The notes under the pieces are model-generated. The model was not told the DNA's origin. It did no database searches and saw only the letters and a list, made by a program, of their open reading frames with translations. The position numbers and the translations under genes were made by a program. A stretch of 64,000 bases of DNA from Varroa destructor. Taxonomy: Eukaryota > Arthropoda > Arachnida > Mesostigmata > Varroidae. Of this stretch, positions 41,401 to 47,800 are shown piece by piece (the first letter of the stretch is position 1; the number at the start of each line of letters is the position of its first letter). The stretch lies in assembly GCF_002443255.2 (NCBI RefSeq), contig NW_019211456.1, forward strand, positions 13,290,229 through 13,354,228. The letters are read 5' to 3'.

Positions 41401-41403
41401 CAT
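12951..41403 (-). CDS. Giant ER-membrane protein with 16 tandem thioredoxin-fold domains (30 exons)
   Basis: Predicted 1803-residue (about 200 kDa) type I membrane protein of the thioredoxin/PDI superfamily. Coding exons: 41193-41403, 34816-34975, 34522-34688, 33955-34284, 33597-33785, 33334-33465, 32935-33117, 31402-31533, 31152-31258, 29020-29230, 28468-28794, 28026-28343, 27631-27816, 24713-24853, 24385-24590, 24055-24172, 23691-23873, 23335-23466, 22763-22945, 22390-22530, 20330-20501, 19124-19281, 16479-16667, 15229-15360, 14766-14948, 14374-14514, 13862-14044, 13605-13745, 13278-13460, 12951-13123. They sum to 5412 nt and every junction agrees in phase. Layout: signal peptide at residues 1-31, sixteen domains of about 108 residues from about 47 to 1765, a transmembrane helix at about 1769-1794, and a 9-residue tail. 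Each domain reads strand LAVLF(Y), then CxxC or its remnant, LE-x-IDDE, FVKIDD, A-K-x-YGI, a cis-proline strand (PALVYF) and GDL..VL-x-WL. The likely role is redox or chaperone work in the ER lumen. That is inferred from the family, and I cannot name an orthologue. Domain identity is firm; a few splice borders are less so. Confidence 0.9.
13605..14044 (-). CDS. Gene 1 thioredoxin module 15 (exons 27-28), CDDC
   Basis: Exons 13862-14044 and 13605-13745. It reads LEEDCDDCERALKELENIDD, then IDFVKINSLSSAAKFDI, FPSLAYFRKG and IYDG. The B half is GDLTKEDKVLAWL and EIEEVNRKMLEKLL..FVAVFF. Donors are GATG|GTGAGG and TTCT|GTGAGTAA. Confidence 0.88.
14374..14948 (-). CDS. Gene 1 thioredoxin module 14 (exons 25-26), CRAC
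   Basis: Exons 14766-14948 and 14374-14514. It reads YKSHCRACDQALAELERIDD, then HVVKIQDVGLAKRYGI, FPALVYFRNGNP and IFEG, one of the closest matches to a standard thioredoxin core. The B half is GDLKNEEQVLEWL and EIEEVNEKMLDRLI..FLAVLF. The donor is TTTC|GTAAGC, so the next module starts with Leu. Confidence 0.88.
15229..16667 (-). CDS. Gene 1 thioredoxin module 13 (exons 23-24), CEEC
   Basis: Exons 16479-16667 and 15229-15360. The acceptor is GAATGAAG|ATGAAG, a weak site chosen because it is the only nearby AG that gives phase 1 without a stop (YEEKVDCEEC). It continues ELENIDDDTE, IKFVKSCDH, YPSLVYFEHSIP and IYEG, with donor GAAG|GTTTGC (weak). The B half is GDLSGEEEVLQWL and TIETVNRDMLEKLF..YLGVFF, with donor TTCT|GTACGTAA. 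The 5' border of exon 23 is less certain than the others. Confidence 0.8.
18534..18682 (+). CDS. Possible last exon of a plus-strand gene nested in gene 1 intron
   Basis: The acceptor GGGCTTCAG|ATCAG, after a pyrimidine-rich run, opens a phase-1 frame QFLRAARQRQFVTKMLTRRG..IIEAVTRTIRAIDESNER with a TGA stop. ATTAAA follows at 18709-18714. The composition is protein-like, basic and probably helical. No family is recognised and no upstream exon was found. It lies antisense in the gene 1 intron between 16668 and 19123. Confidence 0.28.
19124..20501 (-). CDS. Gene 1 thioredoxin module 12 (exons 21-22), CKQC
   Basis: Exons 20330-20501 and 19124-19281. It reads YSKTTCKQCSRVLEELERID, then KMVKIDDVQLARKYGV and LPAFLFFRKDEP. 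The internal intron is phase 2 (CC|T, Pro) and shifted upstream, as in module 1. The B half is PVIYAGDFRTGENMLEWM and ERIEELVGDELRNII..VACYF, the most divergent B half in the array. The intron between them carries a near-perfect hairpin at 19893-19943. Confidence 0.86.
19893..19943. repeat. Near-perfect 22-bp hairpin with 7-nt loop (pre-miRNA-like)
   Basis: The arms 19893-19914 (AAAGTAGGACCTCGC...) and 19922-19943 pair with one C-C mismatch around the loop GCTGCAT. Beyond an internal loop, GGTCA and TGACC extend the stem. It lies in the gene 1 intron between exons 21 and 22. Size and shape fit a microRNA precursor, but no known family was recognised. Confidence 0.65.
22390..22945 (-). CDS. 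Gene 1 thioredoxin module 11 (exons 19-20), no CxxC
   Basis: Exons 22763-22945 and 22390-22530. DKARDEESQ-type residues replace CxxC. The signature is ALENIDDDCA, with Ala for the usual leading Glu and one stray Cys. It continues KKYGIRDPPGLAYFRHG, where a Gly follows the cis-Pro, then GDLYDPEEVLEWL and AIERVNKRMFERML..SLAVFF. Donors are ACCG|GTATGC and TTCT|GTAAGTCG. Confidence 0.87.
23335..23873 (-). CDS. Gene 1 thioredoxin module 10 (exons 17-18), CQTC
   Basis: Exons 23691-23873 and 23335-23466. It reads YTADCQTCDKILEELENIDD, then YFVKTDDMEYAKELGV, VPSFVYFENHSP and IYFG. The exon 17 donor TTCG|GTTTGTG is a poor match to consensus, but phase and repeat alignment fix it. The B half is GDLTNEDAVLDWL and TIENINRDMLNRMI..YLAVFF. 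Confidence 0.86.
24055..24590 (-). CDS. Gene 1 thioredoxin module 9 (exons 15-16), CSQC
   Basis: Exons 24385-24590 and 24055-24172. It begins TKDKCSQCEKVLAELETIDD; the split codon is A|CA (Thr). It continues VDFVRVNDVKVA, FPAVIFFRKKFP and GDLMDEDA. The internal intron is phase 0 and lies later than usual, just before VLSWITQQ (donor GCC|GTAAGT, acceptor CTGCAG|GTAC). The B half ends VTVVF with the less common donor TTTT|GTCAGT. Confidence 0.87.
24713..27816 (-). CDS. Gene 1 thioredoxin module 8 (exons 13-14), CKEC
   Basis: Exons 27631-27816 and 24713-24853. The A half is APDNCKECPSILSELEKIDD, then VVFVTTDD, LPAIVLFRNGQP and VYKG. The B half is GDMEDEDELLRWL and TIEQINQKMLSKLI..FVAVLF. The internal intron is 2.8 kb. 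It contains the candidate alternative last exon at 26127-26725, which fits the same phase-1 donor. Confidence 0.87.
26089..26094 (-). terminator. Poly(A) signal AATAAA for alternative exon 13a
   Basis: On the minus strand AATAAA begins 33 bases beyond the stop codon of the open frame ending at 26127, a normal distance for a short 3' UTR. It lies in the middle of the intron between exons 13 and 14, so it would be used only if that intron is not removed. Confidence 0.5.
26127..26725 (-). CDS. Gene 1 candidate alternative last exon 13a (198-residue tail)
   Basis: The acceptor TTCTTGTAG|GCTG opens a 599-nt exon in phase 1, as exon 13 requires. It starts GCTYAACQVLQWL; the 12 residues from G to WL match the length in all B exons. 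The frame then stays open for about 185 more codons with no thioredoxin similarity: a Cys-rich start (CQRARCPAP), a Lys/Asn-rich middle, a Ser-rich part and a basic C-terminal third (KKKQKLGVR, KGKTAKVRWRG). The stop is at 26127-26129, with AATAAA at 26094-26089. There is no early in-frame ATG, which favours splicing into it. It would make a soluble isoform ending in domain 8. It could also be the end of an unrelated nested gene. Confidence 0.5.
26908..27030. repeat. Two (TA)n/(CA)n microsatellites
   Basis: A (TA)n run at 26908-26936 and a TA/CA run at 27003-27030, just upstream (in transcript sense) of alternative exon 13a. Confidence 0.85.
27443..27583 (+). CDS. Possible 46-codon small ORF or first exon
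   Basis: ATGG context. It opens MDPTEDTTSYYEDPINYGTK and then a Lys-rich stretch, with stop TGA at 27581. A donor-like TTTTA|GTAAGCC lies after KKWNPF, so it could instead be a first exon. It is antisense, in the gene 1 intron after exon 13. The acidic, aromatic start is unlike random AT-rich translation, but nothing else supports it. Confidence 0.18.
   Translation: MDPTEDTTSYYEDPINYGTKKWNPFSKPFKNEFVSLKRKSCRDAAY
28026..28343 (-). CDS. Gene 1 thioredoxin module 7 (exon 12, single exon), no CxxC
   Basis: An undivided 318-nt exon. It begins FDKDVDTSKDVLDDLENIDD; the split codon is T|TT (Phe) instead of the usual Tyr. It keeps GIPFVKIDDD, DELPALVYFEEEIP, GDLHNEDKALKWI and TIEEVTEEMLSLL..YVLVFY. 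The donor is TATG|GTATGTAA, so the split codon starts with G and module 8 begins with Ala. Confidence 0.9.
28468..28794 (-). CDS. Gene 1 thioredoxin module 6 (exon 11, single exon), no CxxC
   Basis: An undivided 327-nt exon in phase 1-1. A lysine-rich YEMKNKKMDRKTEK replaces the CxxC loop. It keeps ELEEIDDEAD, KKYGIEQFPTLVFFD, GDLLKEDEVLAWL and EIEEITEEMLKDL..IVVLF. The donor is TTCT|GTAAGTT. Confidence 0.9.
29020..31258 (-). CDS. Gene 1 thioredoxin module 5 (exons 9-10) with GC-AG intron, no CxxC
   Basis: Exons 31152-31258 and 29020-29230. The A half starts YDRDDPKSQNILKELENIDDEADEHD and FIKIDDDQ, with no CxxC. After DDDQ the only phase-compatible junction is donor CAG|GCAAGG, a GC donor. 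The next exon opens in phase 0 with VARDYGIEDELPCLVYF, which continues the domain exactly. Reading through instead hits a stop within 11 codons. The internal intron is 1.9 kb and holds a decayed retrotransposon. Confidence 0.82.
29900..30480 (+). mobile_element. Decayed non-LTR retrotransposon (reverse transcriptase fragment)
   Basis: Fragments in different frames follow the order of a LINE-type ORF2. AKKAQILHDFFAAIYPS (about 29.9 kb) resembles the region before the RT. SPVDVERHLTK (about 30.04 kb) follows. LAPIMYILYTNSLKRLR (about 30.35 kb) resembles the RT block PLLFILYINDLP. VYGDDTEVYAVVNK (about 30.42 kb) carries the YxDD-type catalytic box one frame over. Stops and frameshifts show it is dead. 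It lies antisense to gene 1 in the 1.9 kb intron after exon 9. The clade (CR1, Jockey or similar) cannot be decided from this. Confidence 0.6.
31402..33117 (-). CDS. Gene 1 thioredoxin module 4 (exons 7-8), no CxxC
   Basis: Exons 32935-33117 and 31402-31533. The A half reads YDAGDEKSEDVLAELESIDDECD, without CxxC but with one cysteine after IDDE. It continues IPFVKVDDPD and VVPALLYFEAG. The donor CCAG|GTAAGAC precedes a long (TA)n tract. Between the two exons lies a second B-type exon (31908-32104) that competes for the same phase-1 junction. The canonical B exon gives GSLLKEQEVLNWL and EIEDVTPEILEALI..YLAVLF. Confidence 0.85.
31908..32104 (-). CDS. Gene 1 alternative or decayed exon 7a ending in a stop
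   Basis: The acceptor TTGCAG at 32106-32105 opens an exon in phase 1 that fits exon 7. It starts GELSNAIAVLEWL, with 12 residues from G to WL exactly as in the other B exons, and stays similar through VQNSDELEQ. It then diverges to a basic and serine-rich tail and a stop at 31908-31910. Splicing from exon 7 would give a protein truncated in domain 4, without the membrane anchor. I found no AATAAA in the 200 bases after the stop. It may be a duplicated B exon that has lost its second half, or an alternative last exon. Confidence 0.5.
32796..32872. repeat. (TA)n microsatellite with two GTTTA interruptions
   Basis: About 77 bases of alternating TA interrupted twice by GTTTA. It starts 63 bases beyond the donor of exon 7, in the intron where two B-type exons compete. 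Confidence 0.9.
33334..33785 (-). CDS. Gene 1 thioredoxin module 3 (exons 5-6), no CxxC
   Basis: Exons 33597-33785 and 33334-33465. The A half starts YDSNDAAQKQ with no cysteines, then ELETIDDDLD, GIPFVKTDD and LPLLIYFENG. The B half (43 complete codons) gives DMQNEERIMNWL and EIEEVSEDVLQELIE..YLAVLI. The internal intron is phase 1 within the Gly codon after FYK. The next intron donor is ATTT|GTAAGTTG. Confidence 0.88.
33955..34284 (-). CDS. Gene 1 thioredoxin module 2 (exon 4, single exon), no CxxC
   Basis: The whole module lies in one 330-nt exon with phase-1 borders at both ends. DKDKHKES stands where CxxC would be. It keeps ELENIDDEAD, FVKT, KYGLDNIPALAYYR and GDLNNEEEVLKWL, then an unusually acidic stretch (NVDDEDDDVIEDM). 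The donor is GTTT|GTGAGTC. Confidence 0.9.
34405..34442. repeat. (TA)n microsatellite
   Basis: An alternating TA run preceded by a short GTAT repeat, in the intron between exons 3 and 4 of gene 1. Confidence 0.9.
34522..34975 (-). CDS. Gene 1 thioredoxin module 1 (exons 2-3), CKTC
   Basis: Exons 34816-34975 and 34522-34688. The active-site-like pair is CKTC, followed by ELEHINDDAE (here N replaces the first D of the signature) and the cis-Pro strand FPALAYYR. The internal intron is phase 2 and splits the codon after YY, earlier than the usual G|D position. The acceptor is CACGTTAG|GAACC. The module ends in LAVLF with the standard phase-1 donor. Confidence 0.88.
35402..35449. repeat. A-run and (TA)n microsatellite
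   Basis: Eleven A residues run into (TA)n and a short GATA tail, in the first intron of gene 1. Confidence 0.9.
36980..37029. repeat. 23-bp hairpin with 4-nt loop
   Basis: Arms 36980-37002 and 37007-37029 around GGAG. Read as plus-strand RNA it has one G-U wobble and one A-C mismatch. It lies in the 6.2 kb first intron of gene 1. The near-perfect pairing suggests a short inverted element or a structured RNA. Confidence 0.65.
40500..41095 (-). pseudogene. Unrecognised broken coding remnant in gene 1 intron 1
   Basis: Three or four minus-strand frames in a row give protein-like stretches separated by frameshifts: STLTCRKLVELGIEAIYQVM (about 41.08 kb), IPMHHSNGYVRIYTSNFLSD..GFAIPNVHSQASTEDFIAL (40.70-40.90 kb), FFRKYVRIVTNGKQLNVEDG (about 40.65 kb) and RIVQPTPAKAWLKDPKLSV (about 40.57 kb). 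No splice sites join them. This is probably a decayed mobile element or processed gene copy; the family is unknown. Confidence 0.3.
40940..40962. repeat. 11-bp perfect palindrome with 1-nt centre
   Basis: TGCACTTGAGG, T, CCTCAAGTGCA. It lies inside the broken coding remnant of gene 1 intron 1. Too short to mean much alone. Confidence 0.6.
41193..41403 (-). CDS. Gene 1 exon 1: start codon, signal peptide, first beta-alpha-beta of domain 1
   Basis: The start is the first of two adjacent ATGs (41403 and 41400). The context GACCATG puts an A at -3. Residues 1-31 have a hydrophobic core (GIFWVGVLNILVCL) and a likely signal-peptidase site after AEA. The exon then gives RLKKEELTPLGDDGEV and the opening half-domain EVNGKKLESLL..EYLAVFF, which matches the end of every later B exon. 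The donor is TTTT|GTAAGTACC, phase 1. The next exon is 6.2 kb away. No upstream coding exon is needed, but a non-coding 5' exon cannot be excluded. Confidence 0.85.
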
Positions 41404-44400
41404 GGTCGGTCACCCAACCGAGGCTCGCACGGCAGCGGACACACACTCTTCCCTCACTCCAAAATCACGCACTCGAATTAAAAATTCTTCACGCTAACGA
41501 AACAACTTATTTACTTGTTCGCTGATTCGTACCGGTCACAGCACTACCAATCTGAATCAGAGAGTCAGCAAGCAAAACAAGCAGAGGGGCTAACTGTTTC
41601 CACTAGAACAGCTAGTCCTACGTAAACAGTTAAGGCAGCTCAAGGAAAACAGCTAAGCTACGAATGAAATAGGCCGAAGGCCGTCCCATGTGAACCGATG
41701 CGCGGTTCCGGGTTCAGCGAGAAGAGCGGAAAGGCAAGCACTTGGTAAGAAGAAGGTTGCAGTCGTAGAGAGCGCACCGATGCTCACTATCAAAGCATCA
41801 ACAAGAACCATTTGTGAAGCTGGCTTGCGATCAGAGCGCCATACGGCAACAAAGCCTTCAGCGCTCAACAGCAAGAGCCGTAGATCAAGCGGCTAGTCTT
41901 ACCTAGCTGCAGGCTAACATACATTCACATAATCGGCAAGGGAGTACGTGATATATCTGTAACAGAGAGTAAGAAGCTCCAGATCAACAACTGTGACATT
42001 ACGTAGGAAGCTACACGCACACATCCATCGACTAGCCTACATGGTATGGCAGTTTTCGTCGACTAAATACAAACTGCAGGGGCTGACGACGCAAGAGATG
42101 CGCGCGAAGCTTAGACAACGACGACGACGGTACGTGAACCAAACCCATATCGTCACCCGTCTGTTTCTACAGCGGTCGTAGCAAACAGAAACAGTTGAGA
42201 AAACCGTGGCGGCAGTGGCACGAGCAAGGGAATATGCCGCCGGGCCTAACAGTCAATTAGTGAAGCCAGCTACACACAACTACAGTATTAATTATAATGA
42301 TATTGTACAATCACTTTTTTTTTGATGAACAAAGCCAGCGAGATGCGAAAATGTTTGCGAAACTTCACTATGCTGAAGTCATAGAATGTAGTCCGTATTA
42401 GGCGATCGACAGGACGCGCGATTCATTGTCAAGGTTGCGTGGGAGTTGTGTTGTTGTTGTTGCTGTCGTCGAAACGACGATGCTTCAATGAACGCCTTTC
42501 GTGCGTTTTGCTCGACCTGAGTGGGGTAAGCGCAGTGGCACGGGCCCCATCGCAGATTGACGCAGGTTGACAACGTTATAGTATACGACATATACGAATT
42601 GGTGCTATAGCTTTTCCCTAGTTTGTTTCACAATGGACGATTGAATAGACCTGGAAACACGGGCATGCACGTTGTCAGCCAAAGATCGAACATTACACGT
42701 AAACATACATTATAAGCAAACATAAATTAAGTACGATACAGGCCATACCAACAGGACGAACATTTCAAGCTAGTAGACATCGTGGTATATGATGATACTG
42801 ATGATGATGTGATCATTTAATGTGATCTGAACTGATCTTGCTGTCCTTCAAGTTTACGCTGGTCTTGTGCCAATCGGCTGCTAAAATTAGTGCTCTTGGC
42901 TACTGTGAAGCCGGCAGTGCCTGATGCTTGTTGACTGCTGATATAAACGATGAAAAAAACTCAACAAAAAGAAAAAGAATAGTCTTCTGGTAGAAGCCGA
43001 CTTTCACGCCTGGAGTGGAAGCTGACCGTGTTTACAGACCACAACCTCCATAACTTTTTATAGTATCGCACAGAGACATAACGTTGTGTCTAGCACTGTG
43101 CAGTTCATAACAGAAAATCGTCAATTGACTTCTTTATTTATCAGTGTTGTGTCGTCTATATCGCTGACGAGGCTGGAGGCTAAACTTAGTGACCCCTCAT
43201 TTTTTTCAACCAGGCAGTAATTGCCGGGAATTATTGAGAGCCATTTTCTGATTAACTACGAAAATTCAAAAAAAAAAGGGAATTAAACTTTCTAAGAAAT
43301 CATTTTCTTTTAAAAGATGATTTCTCGAGAAATTATTATATTAAGCTTCAAATGCGCTGGTGGTACTGATAGAAGTGTAAATACAGGTGTAAGGTGACAC
43401 AGCATTTTCAGCCTTTTCCAGGACTCTCTTTGAGGTACCCTTTTTCAGGGGCACCTTGTTTCTGGGTAGCATTATGATTCGTACAGCAAATTAAAGGTTT
43501 CAATCTAGTCGCGTCGTCTTTCAAAGCCTGCTTGCCTTCAAGTAAACAGTTAGGCTCAAAAAATAGCTATATTTTTTTAAAAAAATTAAGTAAAATTAAT
43601 TTTAAAAAATTTAAATAACCATAAATATATGAATTATTACCAAAGCGATAACATATTACAAAACTTAATGTAAATATTTGATACCGCTTTATTAGATAAT
43701 TGTATACCATGGGCGTGTCTATGAACACGTTTCAAAATATCAAGTACATTTATTTACACATGGTCATAGGATGCATTATTCTCATCACTGTTTATCTATT
43801 GATTTTGAATAATGGCGAAATGAGTGTTAGTAAAATGTTTCCAATAAACGTTTACCTAAGGAACTATTGTGTCTTTAAAGCAACCTTAAAGACTCGGGAA
43901 CAACAAAGAGTATCTAAAATATTTAAAAACAGAGCAATGTAAAATAAATAGGTAACAGTGTATTCGACCTAGGTCGCGGCGAATCATTCTACGAGGTAGA
44001 ATCTTGAAGGTTTCTTTTTAACTTACCCCATCGAATTCGAGGCATTGATGTTAAAACTATATATAGGCTTCCCTATGCTACCATTTCCAGAGATAACCTT
44101 TTTCGTTTGGGAACTTAAACTATTTCTATGCCGATTGATGTCAATATCTCACTATCAGCTGTTTCACAAAAGCGTAACTTTTTTCTGCTGCCTCGTAACT
44201 CAACAGTTCTTTACTATCGAAGGCATACATATATTAACAAGGCTTAATTTGTAGGCACGTATTAGCTTTATTACCTACACCTCCGCAATGTACTGCTGTT
44301 GCATCTTACAATATATAGCCAATCTCATTAAGACGATACCAATTATTGACCAATCTCAGGTACAATATGAAAAAGATAACCATGGAAATAAAGACTGGCA

Positions 44401-44647
44401 AGTAAATACTTGTACACGGCCATTCTAGATGACTGATTAGGGTACGCTAGCCGTGTTTATTTTCACCTGTTGGTGCATCAAACACCATTTTTTCTAATTT
44501 ATGCTTCCTTTAATCGCGCTTGGACGAGCGGCTTTTTAGGCATCAGCACGGTTCATTGCTGCGCTCTTCTGATGCCAGGTCTTCAGCTCTTCATAGGAAA
44601 AATCCCAGTAGCTTCGCATAATACAGACGGATTTTTGTAAGACCTAC

Positions 44648-44822
44648 CCAGATATTCGTAGAACCTGTTAGACGTAGACAGGAATCTAGTTCGTAATACG
44701 ATTCGGTAGTTCTTTAGAGAATCGACAGGGGAAAAACTGGAAGAACGAATGCTCTTTTGAGGAGGCTGACGACGACGACGACGACGACGAGGAGACATCG
44801 GCTTAATTTTTGGAGGTTCCAT
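44648..44822 (-). CDS. Possible first exon of an unknown small gene
   Basis: An ATG in strong context (GGCCATGGA) opens MEPPKIKPMSPRRRR.., a seven-Arg run encoded by a (CGT)n tract, then SSFSPVDSLKNYRIVLRT. It runs to a donor-like CTGG|GTAGGTC in phase 1 at 44648; the frame stops at 44583. I do not recognise the sequence and found no following exon. The arginine run comes from a trinucleotide repeat, so this may be chance. Confidence 0.22.
44767..44791. repeat. (GAC)n trinucleotide repeat
   Basis: Eight copies of GAC, plus strand. On the minus strand they form the arginine run of the possible exon at 44648-44822. Confidence 0.85.
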
Positions 44823-47800
44823 GGCCGTGAAGGAGAAGAAGCGCAGCTATAGAACAATATATGACGTCGCCGAGATCTTAAGAATACTACAGGAAATTTT
44901 TAGTAGACTCTATGATATTTGTGTTGTGTATTCCACGAATGGCTGTGAGCCGACTTGGATGAAATAGCGCTCCCTTACCAATGAATTTACATTTAACGAA
45001 CTAAGAAAAACACCTAAGAAGCTAGTACTGCGCAGAGGATTTTTTGGTTGATACTTTCACGGGATTTATGGCTGCCAGCAGACGTCGAAAATGCTATGGC
45101 ACTGTAATCGCTTTACGAAGTGCCAGCTGCTGCTGCTGGACCTGTGTGCGGTGCCTGTCGATGAAGAAAGATAACTCGAAGTTAGAAAAGTTGTACCTAT
45201 TATGCATAATAGTACGTATCTTTACGGTGTGCGGAAAACTATCAGGACAAACTGATCTTGCCAGTGGGTTCATAATCATTAGCTCGACCTGTTTTGTCAA
45301 GATCATTTAGGTTGTGCTGTTCTGTGAATTTCTCTGTACCTTAGTGAGAAATTATAATTTCTCTCTAAGTGTATTCTGAGCGATATCACCACCTCAATTT
45401 TCCGGGGGAACATTTCCAATGCGGCTATTTTTTCTCCGGTGATGTCCTCAAATTGTGCCGTCAGAAATTTGATTTGTTTCACAGATTCTGACGTCTAATG
45501 CTACGGCTTCTTGTGTAGCGCCGAACGCTGGTTATGTTTCTACTAATATATAAATGACAGACATTTGAGTTAGCGGAAAGAAAGACTGGAGAATCAGTGA
45601 AGAAGTCGGAGTCATCAGCCATACATACATACATATATATGTAACCGCATTCAGTTACGTGTGAAAAAAACCTTCGCCTGATTGGCATTAGTCTATTGTT
45701 AGTTAATCTTCTACAAGGTACATTAAAACCTGCCATTGAAGCTAACAATGATTTGTTTTAGATTTAACTTTGAGGCATTTTGCAGTATAGTAGTAATTTA
45801 GTGAAGTATTCAACCATAAGTTGATCATGTTTGTAATAGAATGGATGGCAAATAGGCGTAGGTTTTCGAATCCAAGGCGGCAAAATGATCAAGGAGTAGA
45901 GAGTTCAGATCAAATATTGTGACTATTATAGCTACACTAAAATAAAGCAACAGATTTGGGGTTAAAAACAATGACTGATACTTCCTGAATGTATACTTAA
46001 TTGTTTAATAATTTGCCTGGAATGCGCCGAAAATGAATATTTCCGTCCAAGGGAAATGACCCATTTCGTCGACAAATGAAATGGCCAAAATTCCGACCCT
46101 TTGAAATATTTCGCTTTAAATATAAATAAAAAAAAGAACATTAATAATTAATCTAAAGCTAAAAATTTAGTCCGCTTATAAATTATATGTTAAGAGCGTT
46201 TAATGACAAAATTGTTATTATCAACTAAATTATCAAAATATACTATTAATTTGTGTTAGTTCCAAAGGATGAGCCCCGTTTCCATGAACGCTTCGAATTG
46301 TGGCCAATTAGTCCTATCGGTTACTACAAAGTATTTGTTAAGTAGTAAGGAATACGCCCCTAAATATTTAGTAATTAGCATCATAATATTCAAACGAAAT
46401 ATATTTAGAAAGAAAAAAAACAGCTTTTAGCGACACAAAAAAGTGGCCAATGCCGATCCGGGTATTCAGGACTGTACACGGCTGGATAAGTGCGCCAGTT
46501 ACTGAATATATTTTTAGATTGCACTCTAACAATTCTTATAGACAGTAAAAGCTGTTGAAAAAATATTTTCACCAATTAAACATATGTATTGAAATTAGCT
46601 AGAGCATAGCATCAACAAGGATTGCCTCTGATTTTGACGCCATTTTATTACTGGCGGTCATTTTGAACGCAGGTGGCCGACTGACTGGACCATGATCAAG
46701 CATCTTTCAAACAACGTTTACTAATAATAACAGAGGGCAAATTGTGTGACCTTCAGCATATATTGATCATAAAAATCCTACCATATAGATGGTACCCTCT
46801 GCAATCTGTTCGCAAGCAGTCCGATTTTGTACTTACCATTTCCAGATGTCGCTTATTAAATACCGTATGTATACAGAGTTGCAATCGAATCAGTGATGCG
46901 TATCGAGCAATTTAGCAAACAGCTCTGTGATACCTTTAATTTCAAAAAAAAAAATCTCAAATAGTACGAATTTAATCGACAAGAAAAAGAAGCTTGAGCC
47001 GGAGAAAAATTCTCTTAAGCGTCAATAGAAAATAAGATACCAACGAACAATTTACTTATCGTTATAATTATCGACATGGATTACTACGGCCAGATTATAA
47101 CATTTATCTGTAACATACTAACTTGCGGTAAAAAAAAAATAGTAAATATTAATACACGAAACACTCTGGTCATATTTAGGGCGACGTGTGCATTTTGTGG
47201 GGTAACAGCAAACTGCTGTTTCTGACGCAATAATCTGAAACGAACGAACAAACAAACTAAAGTTAGACTTAGGCTGGACATATCCCAGCCGGAAAATGTA
47301 CGAACCAGTCGTTAATTGTAGAGAGGAGCTTGTTCATATTTCTCTAATTATATATCTTTTTTTTTTGCCATTTTCAGCTATTCTCTCTACGCAAACAAGT
47401 CCTCCGAATTACCTTTCCAGGTCAGCATTAAGGACCTACCTCTACGCGGTGTCTTGCTAACGAGACAAAATAGCGTAAACTTTGTCTGCTTTTTACAAAA
47501 TACTTATTCATGACTAGCTAAAGCAAATCTATTCCGGCCCTTGCTTTGCTTACTTCCAGGTAACATAATGACAACAGCATGCAGGATCGACCTTAAATCT
47601 ATAATGCCACTTGTGGTCGGTGGTCTCTACAAACAGCATTTTTTTCTAAAACGACTAAGTTAAGAGGTAATAACTAGAGATTAATCGTTCATCCGACTTG
47701 CTGGATCGCACATAATCACCGGCACAATCCGTATAATCCGTAAAAATATAATCCACGTATGTACGATTTCAAGTTCTTCTCACTCTTAGCTCGTTCTCCC

